Origin: Chionoecetes opilio
Lineage: Eukaryota; Arthropoda; Malacostraca; Decapoda; Majidae
Direction of reading: 5' to 3'
NCBI GenBank assembly: GCA_016584305.1
Contig: JACEEZ010024124.1
Coordinates: forward strand, 209,694 to 273,693
DNA length: 64,000 nucleotides
Positions 25,071 to 36,299 of this stretch are shown one piece after another. Position numbers and translations under genes: made by a program. Positions within the stretch are counted from its first letter, which is position 1. Each line of letters starts with the position of its first letter. The notes under the pieces are model-generated. The model ran no database searches. It was not told the DNA's origin and saw only the letters and a program-made list of their open reading frames with translations.

Positions 25071-25849
25071 TTGTCACTCACTGCCTCGCCCCGCCATTCT
25101 CCTCGGGAAGGCGAGGCGTCTGGCGCTGCAGAGGGCAGGGCCGCCGTCGGGCGTGGCACATGAGGCTTGCAAAAGCCACGTCCTCACAACGAAGTCAGCG
25201 GCGCGAGTGTGTCGCACAGGCGCTATTTCCAGATCATAGGACGATTCACCTGCGTCACATTTAATTCATGACATCGGCAATGTACAGAACGGACAAACAG
25301 CCACGGAGGGCTGGCGGCGGGCCTATTGAGGACCACAGCCTAAACTTGCTGTGGCCGCCTCATCAGCACGGGCGGAGGGAGGGGGATCGGGCGTGACGGC
25401 TGTGGTATTGGGTGGGCCACAGCGCCCGCCACCACTCGACAAACAACAAAACAACCGAAAACCAAAAACCTTTCAGACGACATGAGGGACGGAGTGACCA
25501 GGGGCACCTATGTGTTGCTTTATTGACAAGATGTTTGTGCACAGGAACTTGCACCTGGGTTGTCCCGAGGGTTAGTGTGCGGTGCCTGGCTGGATGTGAC
25601 ACGTGTGTGTTTGCTGTGAGTGGCCACGGTAAAGGTGTGCAGCACACGGGCAGAGAACCCCTGTCAGCTGGTGACTGACATACCACCTAAACAAAGAGAC
25701 AGATTGACGGCAGGACAGACAAACTCAGTCCAGCCCGCGATGCGAACAACAAACCTTGGGTGTCCTCTGCTGAGAGCTTCCAAACCTAGTGGTTAGTTTA
25801 ATGCTAAGGCTCGACATACAGGGCTGCATGGGGCTACTATGGGTGAGCG

Positions 25850-26060
25850 CCCCTGCCCGTCTAGTGGCCGCAGCGGCCGCGGCTCCGGCCGGCTTCTGCC
25901 TCCCGGTCCTCGGCCAGGCGTCATCGGAGTACTAGCGGTGCGCGGCGGCGGTGCACGGCCGTAGAGTCTTGACTCCGCCTCTTGCTCGCCATTGGCTCCT
26001 GTAACACACAAAATGGCGGATCGTGGGCTCTGCACATGCGCACTGCACACTGAAAACCTT
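25850..26060. promoter_or_regulatory. Candidate CpG-rich promoter (NRF-1-like, YY1-like, CCAAT motifs)
   Basis: A CpG-dense stretch (25850-25970) is followed within ~100 bp by 'attgg' (inverted CCAAT, 25991-25995), 'aaaatggcgg' (26010-26019, close to a YY1 core) and 'tgcacatgcgcac' (close to an NRF-1 palindrome, about 26032-26044). This clustering is typical of animal housekeeping promoters. No first exon or downstream coding region is recognisable on either strand within the window, so this remains a candidate; short motifs in GC-rich DNA can occur by chance. Confidence 0.35.
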
Positions 26061-26343
26061 CACAGCATATTTCTTTTTTCGTATTATCTCCCAAATTGTT
26101 TAAATATTTTTTTTCAGCCGTGATGTATTGAGTGAAGCCGTACTTTTTGGGCCGAGAATGGAGCTCGCATCCGTATCGCAATCCACGATAATATTTCTTA
26201 TGATTAGAAACTTCGGAATGGAGTCTGGATGAACCATTTTTGAGGTACTATTACACTGATGGAGTAATTTAGCAACCAGGTAAAATAAATGTAATAAGTT
26301 AATCCAATTTCTCATACCCAACTTGAGTTTAATGTCAAGGTGG

Positions 26344-26451
<108 letters not shown>

Positions 26452-26827
26452 ACAAGTTCTCTGTTAACTTTTCTTTCTTTCACGATAATAACATTTGAAT
26501 ACGTTCTTTTAGCGTTAACTGATTACCCCCAGGAAGGAGATAGTGCATGGTGATGGAAATGTAATATGACAGTAGTAGTAGCAGTAGAAGTAGTAGTAGT
26601 AGTGGAGCAAGTTGGCATTGATCGTATAGTGATGAGGGTGGCATAGTATAGTGCACCATGGTGGAGTGATGCTTGGTTGTAATGGTGGTTGGACAAGATA
26701 TATCACCTTCAGATTACCTGCGGCGAGAGTGGCTGAGTAGACCTGAGTGCCTCGCGATATGGAAACAGAGTGCCAGCTATAGATAGACTTTAATCACTAT
26801 AATGCTGCAGTACTTGTTAGACGGGAC

Positions 26828-27038
26828 TTATCCTTTCACGCCCAGCTCTTTCCTTTGCTATATAAAATCGTCTGTTGTTAGCCATAAAATTACGAAAAAG
26901 TTACTTAATATACCTAAAAGTTAGTGGTCAAGGATACTAAACAGGTCATATCTATAAAATATTGCTTATATTAACTAAAAATCATCTAATGGTACCCAAA
27001 TTACAATGGAAATTACGTTCTGGGTCTCAAGGGGTTAA
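26828..27038. mobile_element. TTAA-ended MITE, copy 3
   Basis: The left end has decayed to 'ttatcctttcacgcccag'; the right end is 'tctcaaggggttaa'. The interior retains 'gttgttagccataaaattac' and 'aggatactaaacaggtcata', shared with the other copies. Confidence 0.82.
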
Positions 27039-27300
27039 AAGACTCACTGGAGTTTCACCACTATAAGGCTGCAGTACTGTATACATCACCTCAATATCAG
27101 GATGGAAACGCATAGGCTATGTATAAGGCTATGTATGTGTATAAGAGGCAGTGATATGTAATAGCTACTCTATCTATACTGTCACCATACACATCAAATC
27201 ACACCACACATCACACCTCCCTCACCACATTATACCATGCACACCATACAGACTTTTTATTTTTATTTTCATTTAAACAGTTATTAATCACACAGATGGC

Positions 27301-27521
27301 TTAACCCCTTCACTCCCAGATATTTCCTTTGCTGTATAAAATTGTCTGTTGTTAGCCATAAAATTACGAAAAGTAATTGAATATACCAAACCCGAATATA
27401 TTAGTCGACAAGGATACTAAACAGGTCATATCTTTAAAATATTGCTTATAATCACTAAAAAAGACCGTCTAATGGCACCCACATTACAATGGAAATTACG
27501 TTCTGGGCCTCAAGGGGTTAA
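27301..27521. mobile_element. TTAA-ended MITE, copy 4
   Basis: Both ends are intact: 'ttaaccccttcactccc' at the left and 'gggcctcaaggggttaa' at the right. About 221 bp. Same orientation as copy 3, about 470 bp away. Confidence 0.88.
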
Positions 27522-27840
27522 AAGGTATAGATAAGTTAAGAATGAAATAATAAATGTTCAGAATGTCCTTGCACACCACACACCATGTCCTTTCCTCCAT
27601 TCTATAGACATGCTGACATATCACGTATTATCTGCAACATTACGTACGCCATGGCCACAACCTAACCTAAGTAATAGTGCAGGATAATAATAGGCCATGG
27701 CCACACCTTTACTTTGGTACTATGTGCTCTAATGTACTCATGCCATGTGCCTTTATTGTGTATATTTTGCGATAGTACTTAAGTTAACTCTTTGTCTTGT
27801 GGTTGTTGCTTTTTTGCCGTATGCCTCCGGGTGAGATTAA

Positions 27841-27843
<3 letters not shown>

Positions 27844-27926
<83 letters not shown>

Positions 27927-27929
27927 TTT
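27844..27929. repeat. (ATT)n microsatellite
   Basis: About 28 ATT units with one AAT break. Poly-Ile/Tyr frames are repeat translations. Confidence 0.93.
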
Positions 27930-27993
27930 ATTATTTACTATGCTGCCACACTTTTCACCCATTCCTCAGTCCTCGCAACACATCACTAAACCC

Positions 27994-28211
27994 TTAACCC
28001 CTTGAGGCCCAGAACGTAATTTTCATTGTAATTTGACCACCATTAGATGATTTTTAATGAATATAAGCAATGTTTTTATAGATATGACCTGTTTAGTATC
28101 CTTGTCCACTACCTAGCTAATTTGGTTTATTTAGTTACTTTTCGTAATTTTATGGCTCGACAACATACACTTTTTTATAGCAAAGGAAAGATCTGGGCGT
28201 GAAGGGGCTAA
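27994..28211. mobile_element. TTAA-ended MITE, copy 5 (inverted)
   Basis: Left end 'ttaaccccttgaggccc'; right end 'gtgaaggggctaag' (terminal TTAA mutated to CTAA). Inverted relative to copies 3 and 4, so copies in both orientations lie within 1.2 kb and could pair. Confidence 0.82.
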
Positions 28212-28371
28212 GGTTCGTTAAGGTTCACACCAAGCTATAACTCTATCGACACTTAGATAAGATTTCTATGCCCTGTTTAATATTTTAGCCGCAAATAGTT
28301 TCTTGAGTCATATGTCTAGTCTGGGGAATAGAGAAAGGTATATAATTATTGTTATTAATATTATCATCATC

Positions 28372-28376
<5 letters not shown>

Positions 28377-28459
<83 letters not shown>
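28377..28459. repeat. (CT)n microsatellite
   Basis: About 41 CT units. Unique AT-rich DNA with short CT and GGT runs follows to 28987; no gene seen. Confidence 0.95.
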
Positions 28460-28464
<5 letters not shown>

Positions 28465-28984
28465 GTTTTGTCAACAGTGGCTGTATTTTACCTTCTTCGT
28501 TATTTCTACTTTTTCTCTCTTCCATCCCAGAGTACAACAGCAGCAGCAGCGGCGCATAACGGGAATTGAGCCTCAGTTCAATAATTTCATTATGTTTTTG
28601 GTTTTAAAGTTCCATTATGACTTTTAATACTGATGGCGTCTCGGTCGTTATTATTCTATCATCATCCACTACCATTATCTACTCGCTCTCTCTCTCTCAT
28701 TTATTTCATCATCGTCATATTTTTCTTCGTTGGATGAGTGTCATGATTAGGAAGATTTGGAACAAGTGTCTACTGTTTTTTCATAGTTTTTTTTATTGTA
28801 CACGTGATGTAGTGTGTGTGTGTGTGATTAAGAAATCCTGTCGGTCGCCGGGGCAACCTGATCGATAAGCAGCTGGTGGTGGTGGTGGTGGTGGTGGTGG
28901 GTCTCGGGACGATTTTCAAGGTCATTCTCCACTCCAGGCCTGAGTCTCAAGTCACCACCACCACTTCTCTCCATTTCACTTGGG

Positions 28985-28987
<3 letters not shown>

Positions 28988-29032
<45 letters not shown>

Positions 29033-29086
29033 AGTGCAGCTTAATTGCAAATGAGTTGCTAGAGAGAGGAGAGAGAGAGAGAAGAG

Positions 29087-29143
<57 letters not shown>

Positions 29144-29182
29144 TTGCAGCCTTATATTATTGCAAATGAGTTTTGCTAGAAA

Positions 29183-29275
<93 letters not shown>

Positions 29276-29300
29276 GCAGCCTTATATATTACAAATGCTG

Positions 29301-29343
<43 letters not shown>

Positions 29344-29426
29344 AGAGATGAGAGAGAGAGAGAGAGAGAGAGAGGAGAGTTGCAGCTTATATTATGTACA
29401 AATGCTAGAGAGAGAGAGAGAGTGAG

Positions 29427-29482
<56 letters not shown>

Positions 29483-29490
29483 GCAGCCTC
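28988..29490. repeat. Higher-order repeat: (GA)n plus ~40-bp unique block, five units
   Basis: A unique block, 'gttgcagccttatattatt' then 'gcaaatgagttttgctag', alternates with GA runs. Blocks lie at about 29034-29062, 29142-29181, 29272-29300, 29379-29407 and 29479-29517. Blocks vary by small deletions and GA runs vary in length and interruption, giving a period of about 100-130 bp. This is a complex satellite seeded by GA, not a simple microsatellite. Confidence 0.9.
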
Positions 29491-29884
29491 ATATTATTAC
29501 AAATGAGTTTTGCTAGTAAGTAGTGGGTGACTTGTCTGGGATGATGGGGTGATGCTATCGTGTAATGCGAGGTGCTCAAGAAGTAAGTTGCTTGCTGTCG
29601 TCTGTTGCTGCTTTTTCTTTCTTGTTAACTGTCGGGCGCTGTCTGTGGGAACGTTGTCACTTGATTTGCTTTGTATATAGCCAATGCCTATTCTCTGCTC
29701 GTTTGCGTCTGTCATCCGCTTCTCTATTTATTTCCGCATAACTTGCAAGATTAATGAACGCTGTCTCCATGCATATACATCCACATGCATCCACACATTG
29801 CGCAGGTGTGGTATATATGTATGTATGTAATACTATGTATCTATCTATGTATGTATGTGTGTATGTATGCAGGGCTGGATTAAC

Positions 29885-30114
29885 CATTAGAACATAAGAA
29901 CATAAGAAAATAAGGAAGCTACAAGAGGCAGCGAGACCTACACGTATACTAGTTCCTGTTACTACCTGTCACTACCGACATCCACCTTTCATCCCCATCA
30001 ATGAATTTATCCAGCCTCCTTTTAAAGCTCCCTAATGATTCTGCACTAACCACCTGACGACTGAGTCCATTCCAACGAGAACGATAAATTGATGGAATGC
30101 ACTTATAGAGGAAG
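29885..30114 (-). mobile_element. LINE 3'-end fragment, minus strand
   Basis: Reverse translation gives 'SRWNGLSRQVVSAESLGSFK' then 'RRLDKFIDGDERW', the C-terminal tail of a LINE RT, followed on the minus strand by a 3' end containing 'aggtctcgctgcctcttgta' and 'ttattttcttatgttctta'. It is interrupted at 30114 by a SINE whose target duplication lies in this LINE. The 3'-end repeat 'ttcttatgttctt' is the family signature. Confidence 0.75.
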
Positions 30115-30287
30115 ATAAGATAAGATACTTTGATCCTATCTAGACACTTTGCAAGTACCAACGACAAGGTTATTGAATATACAAAGTGCCACCACGCCAG
30201 GATGAACCTGGTGGGATCGAACTGCTGATCGAACGCAGGGACGCTGCACGCGAGCCCACAGCTCTACCAACCGAGCCACCCTGACGG
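30115..30287 (-). mobile_element. tRNA-derived SINE, copy 1
   Basis: On the minus strand it begins 'ccgtcagggtggctcggttg' (Pol III box A region), has box B 'gttcgatccc', a body with 'caataaccttgtcgttggta', and a tail of 'atctt' repeats. A 13-bp target duplication 'cttatagaggaag' flanks it (30102-30114 and 30291-30303). Copies of the same family lie at 40940-41120 and 51829-51997. No protein; it depends on a LINE in trans. Confidence 0.92.
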
Positions 30288-30288
30288 A

Positions 30289-30365
30289 TGCTTATAGAGG
30301 AAGGGATGTGTGATAACAGTATACTGTTAGCACACATCCCTTCCTCTATACATCCCTTCCTCTAT
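30289..30365. repeat. Short inverted repeat (hairpin)
   Basis: 'tatagaggaagggatgtgtg' is followed after ~18 bp by its near-exact inverse 'cacacatcccttcctctata', which is then partly repeated. It begins in the right-hand SINE target duplication, so it formed from local LINE-flank sequence. Confidence 0.75.
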
Positions 30366-30442
30366 AAGCACCTGTATATGTAATTTTTATGAACAAAAAT
30401 ATGATAGTTTAAAAACGGGACATTACAAGCTTGGCTCAAATC

Positions 30443-30687
30443 ATGTACCGTCAACAACACCATAGTCGCCACTGCACTAATGTCGCCAGGCAAATTTTAC
30501 AGGCGAATATTACGAGTTATAGCACCACTACAGACTTGTATGTACCACTGAAGACAGGTACATAATATAAACTACTGTGCATGCCTCTTCAGTGGCACAT
30601 ATAAGTCTGTAGCGATGCTAACATTTGTAATATATGGCACCTGGCGACATTAGTGCAGTGGTGACCACAGTGCTGCTGACGGTACAT
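30443..30687. mobile_element. Foldback (full-length hairpin) MITE, ~245 bp
   Basis: The outer arm 'atgtaccgtcaacaacacc' ... 'actgcactaatgtcgccagg' is inverted at the right as 'cctggcgacattagtgcagt' ... 'gctgctgacggtacat'. Inner arms also pair ('acagacttgtatgtaccactg' region with 'cagtggcacatataagtctgt' region), so nearly the whole element folds into one hairpin. No coding capacity, superfamily unassigned. Confidence 0.85.
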
Positions 30688-31664
30688 ACACAAATAGGTA
30701 AACACACATTGTGAATTGTGAATGTCATGTGAATTGGCTGAAATAGGGACTTTTAATCATTGTAACTGAAAACTGACTCCAGATTCGTGTTCAGCATGCC
30801 CGATAACTGCTAGGAACAGATTTTCAAGCAAAACAACTTTTCAACATTTTTGGCAAATTTTGCAAGTGGTATGCCTTGATTTTTTTTTAAATCACGTTTT
30901 TGTCAATAACTAATAAACTAAGGCAGATATATGCAACATTTTAAGAATTAGTATGAAGTAGATCAAGGGCTATCATTTGGCGTAAAGCAAAAAAATATTT
31001 ATTGGTAAATAACCGAGAAAATAGTATATTAGTACATTTATACAAAATTTCAATTTTCCCGACAACCATGAGGTGTTCTGAACAACCGATTACTGCATCA
31101 TGTAGAACACCTCAAGATGAACCTTTGTTACTTCGATAAGTTCTTCTACGACTCATAGTTTTGCGGTAAAATAACAAAAAGCCCGATTTTCGTCAATTTT
31201 GGAATATTTTCAGCAGCCAAATGTCCGAAAATATTTTGTTCGCTAGATAAGTGGAAATGACGGGGATACAATAATTGTAGATCCATCCATTTACAATAAC
31301 TTTTGATGGGTAAGTGTGGCTGTGTGATAAATAATTTAGGAGGTTAGACGAAAAAGTATCTCTCTAGCTCTCTCTCTCTTTCACACACACACATCTAATA
31401 AACCCTATCAGCTATTCCCCTGGCAATCATCAGCAGCAGCAGCAGGGGCAGCAGGGGTGTAGCAGAGCCACGTATTGAGATTTCATTGTTGTGCTACGTA
31501 GTAGATAACCTTTCAATAACTATTTATCATTAACCATAACTATTTAGATTTACAATTTTTTTAGATAATATTTACCGTCTTACCTACCGTAGCTTAATCA
31601 ACAGACTTATCTTAGTGCAGTTAATTTTAACATCCCCAATTACCATTAGGATTTTATTACGTAG

Positions 31665-31670
<6 letters not shown>
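30688..31670. other. AT-rich unique DNA, no gene seen
   Basis: No recognisable coding sequence or element ends. Short (CT)n and (CA)n near 31360-31394, and a CAGCAGCAG run near 31428. Confidence 0.6.

Positions 31671-31762
<92 letters not shown>
31671..31762. repeat. (CA)n microsatellite
   Basis: About 46 uninterrupted CA units. Confidence 0.95.
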
Positions 31763-31763
<1 letters not shown>

Positions 31764-32166
31764 CATTTGGACATTTACTACCTATCTTTCCATCACAATT
31801 GACCTCATGAAGACATGGACGCACACAGGCCTTAACTACGTAACGTATACATGCATTAATATCCTCATAAACTTTGTCATCTTGCCTCACCCTGCCTGCT
31901 CTTATAATATTATTATCGCTCTGTATACAGAAACTGTTAGGTCACCCCACGTATTCAGCAGAGAGACAGAGAATTAGATATACTGAATCGTAGACTTAAG
32001 TAATTTCACGAGACGCATGGATGTACAGTACGTAGAACTTCTGATATTCGTAGTACAATTATTTCGATGATTCGATTGAACGTACACGTGCACGAAGCAC
32101 GATTCGATGATCGTAGTACTTTTGATGATAATAGTACGTATACCAGAAGAAAATAGTAAAATATAG

Positions 32167-33062
32167 TGCAACGAACGCCCCCCATCCCTTTGCTGTCCTC
32201 AGCTAGGCTCCTCTACACCTGCTCCGGGCTGCTCTCTTGAGATGCAGGGAAGCAGGCAGGTGCTTAAGACAGAGGGGGGACGCGTAGCACGTAAACAGGG
32301 CTCGTGCTAGGAATTGAGGACTTACCAAGCTGGGTTCCCCTTTTCTGGCTGTTCACACACTCAGGGGGGAAGGGTTTAGGCAAACACAAGGGGTCCTTTC
32401 ACGGTGTTATATTGAAGTAACACACAGTACAAGCTTCAAGGTCACTCACTACAGATCTACAACTCCTAGACACTACAACACCCCCCCCCCCCCCCCCCCG
32501 GCCTCTTCCTCGGCCGTCGTAGGGAGGCGCTACATAACCACAACCCCAGTACCTCACAGACACACCACAGTGGCCGCCTCGTCAGGTGCCACAACCCACC
32601 GCGACACCGTGCCACCCCAGGCACAACTCACCGCGGCCGTCACAGGCGCAACACAGTCCACAGGAGACGTCACGTCGTCTTACCACACCCCGGCACAACA
32701 CACAGCTCGCCGCCTCGTCCAGGCGCTACACAGTGCCACGGGAGACGTCACCTCCTGCGGGAGACGCCACCCTACCTTACACCGGCCGGGTTACACCAGC
32801 AGGAAACAGTCCAGCTGTCACCTCCACAGGCGCCTCAAACCATAGGGAACTTCCTCTACCCTTGGCTCGCCTGACCCTGAGGTAATTACGGCCCAGGCGA
32901 GTCTCCAAACTCCCCTGGGCACCGCAGTTCCCCCTCTGTTCCCTGTCCCCGGCATGCGTCTCCCTCTGTTTACGTTTCTCCTCTCTACCGAGCTCCCGCC
33001 CCAAACACACGGCTTCCCCCCCCAATCTTGAGCTAGAGTTCTCCAGGAGCGCGTTCGTAACA
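32167..33062 (-). repeat. 3' LTR
   Basis: Near-identical to the LTR at 37500-38397. Minus-strand ends are 'tgttacgaacg' and 'cgttcgttgca', giving short imperfect inverted termini. It differs from the other LTR by scattered substitutions and by a poly-C expansion (about 32480-32498) replacing 'cacgccaagaacctccccccc'. The small frames inside it are repeated in both LTRs and are not genes. Confidence 0.92.
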
Positions 33063-33076
33063 CTGCCCTCCCCTCA
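33063..33076 (-). promoter_or_regulatory. Polypurine tract of the LTR element
   Basis: On the minus strand 'gtgaggggagggcag' sits directly before the first base of the 3' LTR, the expected place for the plus-strand primer of reverse transcription. Confidence 0.75.
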
Positions 33077-33257
33077 CAAAAACTGGCCGACTTCGGCCAG
33101 CCAAATTTAAAAAGAAATAGAAAAATCATAATACATGGCTACATGCACATATAACACAAACTCCTCAAATGAAAGGCAACTCGCCTCATCATTAAACAAA
33201 CCACCTTTTACCAAACATTACCACCCCAAAGCTTCACAACTGCAAGTCCCTCCATTG

Positions 33258-36022
33258 TAAGGTGACCAGATTTCTGAGACAAAATCCGGGGACATTTTCG
33301 GTTTAGAGGCATAAAAACCTCCAAAACATGCAGTGTTTTTGTCATGGAAAAACTAAAACGGGGACACTGCCCTCACCATTCATAAAGCAGCAATCAAAAG
33401 TTTCTCTGACACTATTTATCTTAAATTGCAGAGGAATTGAACAAAAATTAAATTGATTAACAATAAGTTTTTATTTTTCTGATCAAAGTAGCTGAGATCA
33501 AGCACATCCATACAATCAGCTGTAAAAAAAAAAAATACAGATATGAACCAGACACTTCACCCAAACTAACGCCTCCTCCTTATTCCTGGCATTATACAAG
33601 AGTAAAAATAAGGGGTCATAATGATCATAATCAAAAGGGACAGTGTTTAGATTTGAAATATTGAATGTATTCTGATTTGAAGATTTCTGACTGGTGCACT
33701 AACTCTAACCTAGTCTGTGTATTTCTCAGAGGAGTGTATCTTTTTTAGAATTGGTTTGTTTTTGGTCAGCATCTCCATAAAATCCTGGCATGGCAGATGG
33801 TTGAAGTTGGTCTTCACTGTTAGCAATGCCTTCATGGTAGAGACTGTGAACCGATTTCTCTCAGCAGTCCACATATCATTCATTAGGGAAAAAACCCTCT
33901 CAACAGGGGCATTGCTACCTGGTAAACAGATTACTACAGATGTCAATCTAGCAATGTTGATGAGCGGAATTTCATTTAGTTGAAAATGACTTATAACTGA
34001 GCCCCATTTCTGAATGAGAGGTGTATCCTCTCTTTTCCATTCCTCCAGTATCCCCCCCTGAAGGAACTCCTGGAGACCAGGCACCTCATCAAAAAGAATG
34101 TCTTCGTCAATTGTAACGTTAGGGCATTTTCTTCTGAGGGTTTCTACTGCTTTTTCAACTTCCAACCGCTGAGGCTTCTTTTTCAGGAGGAGACAGCTGA
34201 GGTCTTGGAGGTCGTCGGCATGCTTACCCCATGCTTCAAGGTAATTCACTGCAGTGTCGAAGAAGCACTTTGATTTTCCCAGGAAGGTTTCTTTTGTGAT
34301 TAAGCCATTTTCCTCTAGGTCTCTAAGAGGAACTCTGACCATGACTGGCAGGAAGTTATCATCACGTCTTGCAGTAAGTTTTGCCTGAAAATGTCTCAGA
34401 ATGGCAGCAGACTCAACTGCGCAACGGTCTTGGCCTTCAAGTGTTTTAATGGCCTCATTGAAAATACCCAGGTTTCCGTGGACAAAGGCTAGCCACAGTT
34501 CGGTGAAGGGATCTTCAAAAAACTTGCGGAGGAGAGAGAAAAAATGATTTTAGGGGGGCATACATCTGGAGGACTCGCTCTAAGGCTGGGAGCATGGATA
34601 ACCAGCGGACATTACAATGACCCAAAATATTGTAGTACTCTTGACCCACAAAGTCACAGAATGTCTTCAGTCTCTCCACATGGACCGTAAAGATGTGGAA
34701 ATATCCGAAGATCTTTGTTAGTAAATATTCCACATCTAAGGGAACCATATCCAGTGCAGTCCGTGCTGTGTTGTGGATGATATGTGCTGGGCAACCTAGA
34801 CCAATCACCTCTCGTTGAAGGGAGTCTTTAACCTTGGTGTGGACATTCACCCTTCCTGCCCTGTTAAGTCCTCCAAAGTTGGTGTTCGTGTTGTCAGCTG
34901 AGAATGCTACAACTTTGTCTTCTAGACTGTGTCTCCGGACGGTGATCAGAATCTCCTCGGAAATCTCTGCAGAAGTTTCTCCTTTCATCTCTACAAAATC
35001 CAAAAGTTTCGTTTCAATGCAAGCACTTTGCAACTTGCAGTACCTGACAAGTATTGGCAGTAGTTTTACATGGCCATGATTTGAACAATCAACGGACAAA
35101 GACACAAACTCAGCTTGGTTGAGATCTTCAGTTAATAGTGTCATGGCCCAGGGTGCAAATACATTTGTCACTATGGCATCACATTTTGTTCTTGCACATG
35201 AGAACTTTGGCTCATAGAGCTTCCGATTCAGTAATGCTGTGCAGTCCATTGATCTGAAACTGTGATTGTGTCTGATGGTGTGGTAAGCAAACACACCCTC
35301 CTGTACAGCCAAATCATACTCTGATTGAGAGGGCTGAACCCTCTTGAAGAAGTTTGTAACTGAAGGTACACTTGCACGGGCTGTAATGGCAGCTTTATGT
35401 TTTTTTGTTTGTTGGTGTTCTACCACAGACGATCTTCCTACACTACCCACTGTAAAAGAGGAATTGCAGAGAGTGCAGAAAGCAATTGCCTCATCTTGAC
35501 CTGGCCGTATAAATGGAAATTCTTTCAGAATACTGTCATTAACGTGACATTTCCTTTTCTTGGAGAGAGACATTGTAGAGTCTTGTCTTTCTATCTTTCT
35601 TCACGGTTTCTTCTAAACTTTTTCTTGTCCTCATCTATTTGACTCGTCTTCCTGTCCGTCCTTTCAACTCTCCCTACAAATAGACAATGACATTTCATTA
35701 GGACAATGGTGCCCTGAATAAACCCAGCCAGTGTATTTAGTTAGCCTATAACATAAGATAAGTAAGTATAGTGATACAATACAATAGACGTCTGGCAGCC
35801 TACCCTGGGTATTTTTGGTTGAAGACAGTGTAAATTTTGTAAAAGTATGTTGACCCTTTCACGCTCTGTTTTTTCATTTTTTACTTTATTTAAGTTTATT
35901 CCCATTTCGGATCTTTCAATCCCAGTGAAAACCGGGGACATTTCCGGGGACAGCAGTAGCCGGGGACAGGTCACTGAAAACGGGGACTGTCCCCGGAAAC
36001 CGGGGACGTTTGGTCACCTTGA
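33258..36022 (-). mobile_element. hAT-superfamily DNA transposon nested in the LTR element
   Basis: The left end 'taaggtgacca' (33258) is matched inverted by 'tggtcaccttga' (36022), with further subterminal 'ccggggaca' repeats near both ends (33287 region; several at 35930-36005). Flanks share 'tccattg' (33251-33257 and 36024-36030), i.e. a 7-of-8 target duplication, so the insertion entered the LTR element's internal region. It encodes a minus-strand transposase in two frames (35573 to 33710). At 2.77 kb it is nearly full length, with a single obvious frameshift. Confidence 0.88.
33710..35573 (-). pseudogene. hAT transposase with one frameshift
   Basis: First frame 35573-34515 (352 codons): N-terminal BED-like zinc finger with CxxC ('CTLCNSSF') and His pair ('HQQTKKH'), residues ~30-60; RNase H-like core with Asp in 'SLSVDCSNH' and in 'VVAFSADNTN'; the hAT 'CPAHIIHNT' motif and 'NVRWLSMLPALE'. 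Near 34545 the frame breaks in a T/CT-rich run. The continuation 34514-33710 is open in another frame ('LRKFFEDPFTELWLAFVHG' onward) and ends with the C-terminal hAT dimerisation block, 'GSNAPVERVFSLMND' and 'ALLTVKTNF'. Total about 620 codons, normal for the family. The rest of the product looks well preserved, which suggests a fairly recent insertion. Confidence 0.9.
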
Positions 36023-36084
36023 GTCCATTGCCATACACCAGCCGCCACTGCAGTGCTGGAAAGTCATCAGGCCGCCCTCTTCCA

Positions 36085-36220
36085 CGCGAGACACACCAGC
36101 AGGAACACAGCTGCAACCTCAACCAGGCGCCACAAACCACAGGGAATTTCCTCTACCCTTGGCTCGCCTCAGAGGTAACCACGGCCCAGGAGTCTCCACA
36201 CTCCACTGGGCCTCCGCAGC
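36085..36220 (-). repeat. Diverged third LTR-like fragment inside the element
   Basis: 'acaccagcaggaacacagct' ... 'gggaatttcctctacccttg' ... 'ggcccaggagtctccacactcc' parallels 38125-38260 of the LTR with many substitutions and small indels. It is in the same orientation as the LTRs and lies right next to the hAT right end. It is too diverged to stem from the same insertion event as the outer LTRs, so it points to an older recombination or a captured related element. Confidence 0.78.
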
Positions 36221-36299
36221 TCTAACCCGGCTCCACTGCTCCAGTCTCCGCGGCAAAGGCCCCACGACTTCCCGACAGACCATGCCCTCCACTGCAAGG

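Noticed and set aside
30170..30292. A functional tRNA gene (also at 40940, 51829 and 43468)
   Set aside because: A and B boxes are present but the sequence is followed by a conserved SINE body and flanked by target duplications; the acceptor stem does not close.
32570..32885. Thr/Ala/Pro-rich frames in the LTRs, duplicated at 37907-38371
   Set aside because: They lie within LTR sequence, on the strand opposite to the element, and are present twice only because the LTR is.
36085..36220. Assembly duplication as the reason for a third LTR-like segment
   Set aside because: The block is clearly more diverged from both LTRs than they are from each other, which an assembly error would not produce.
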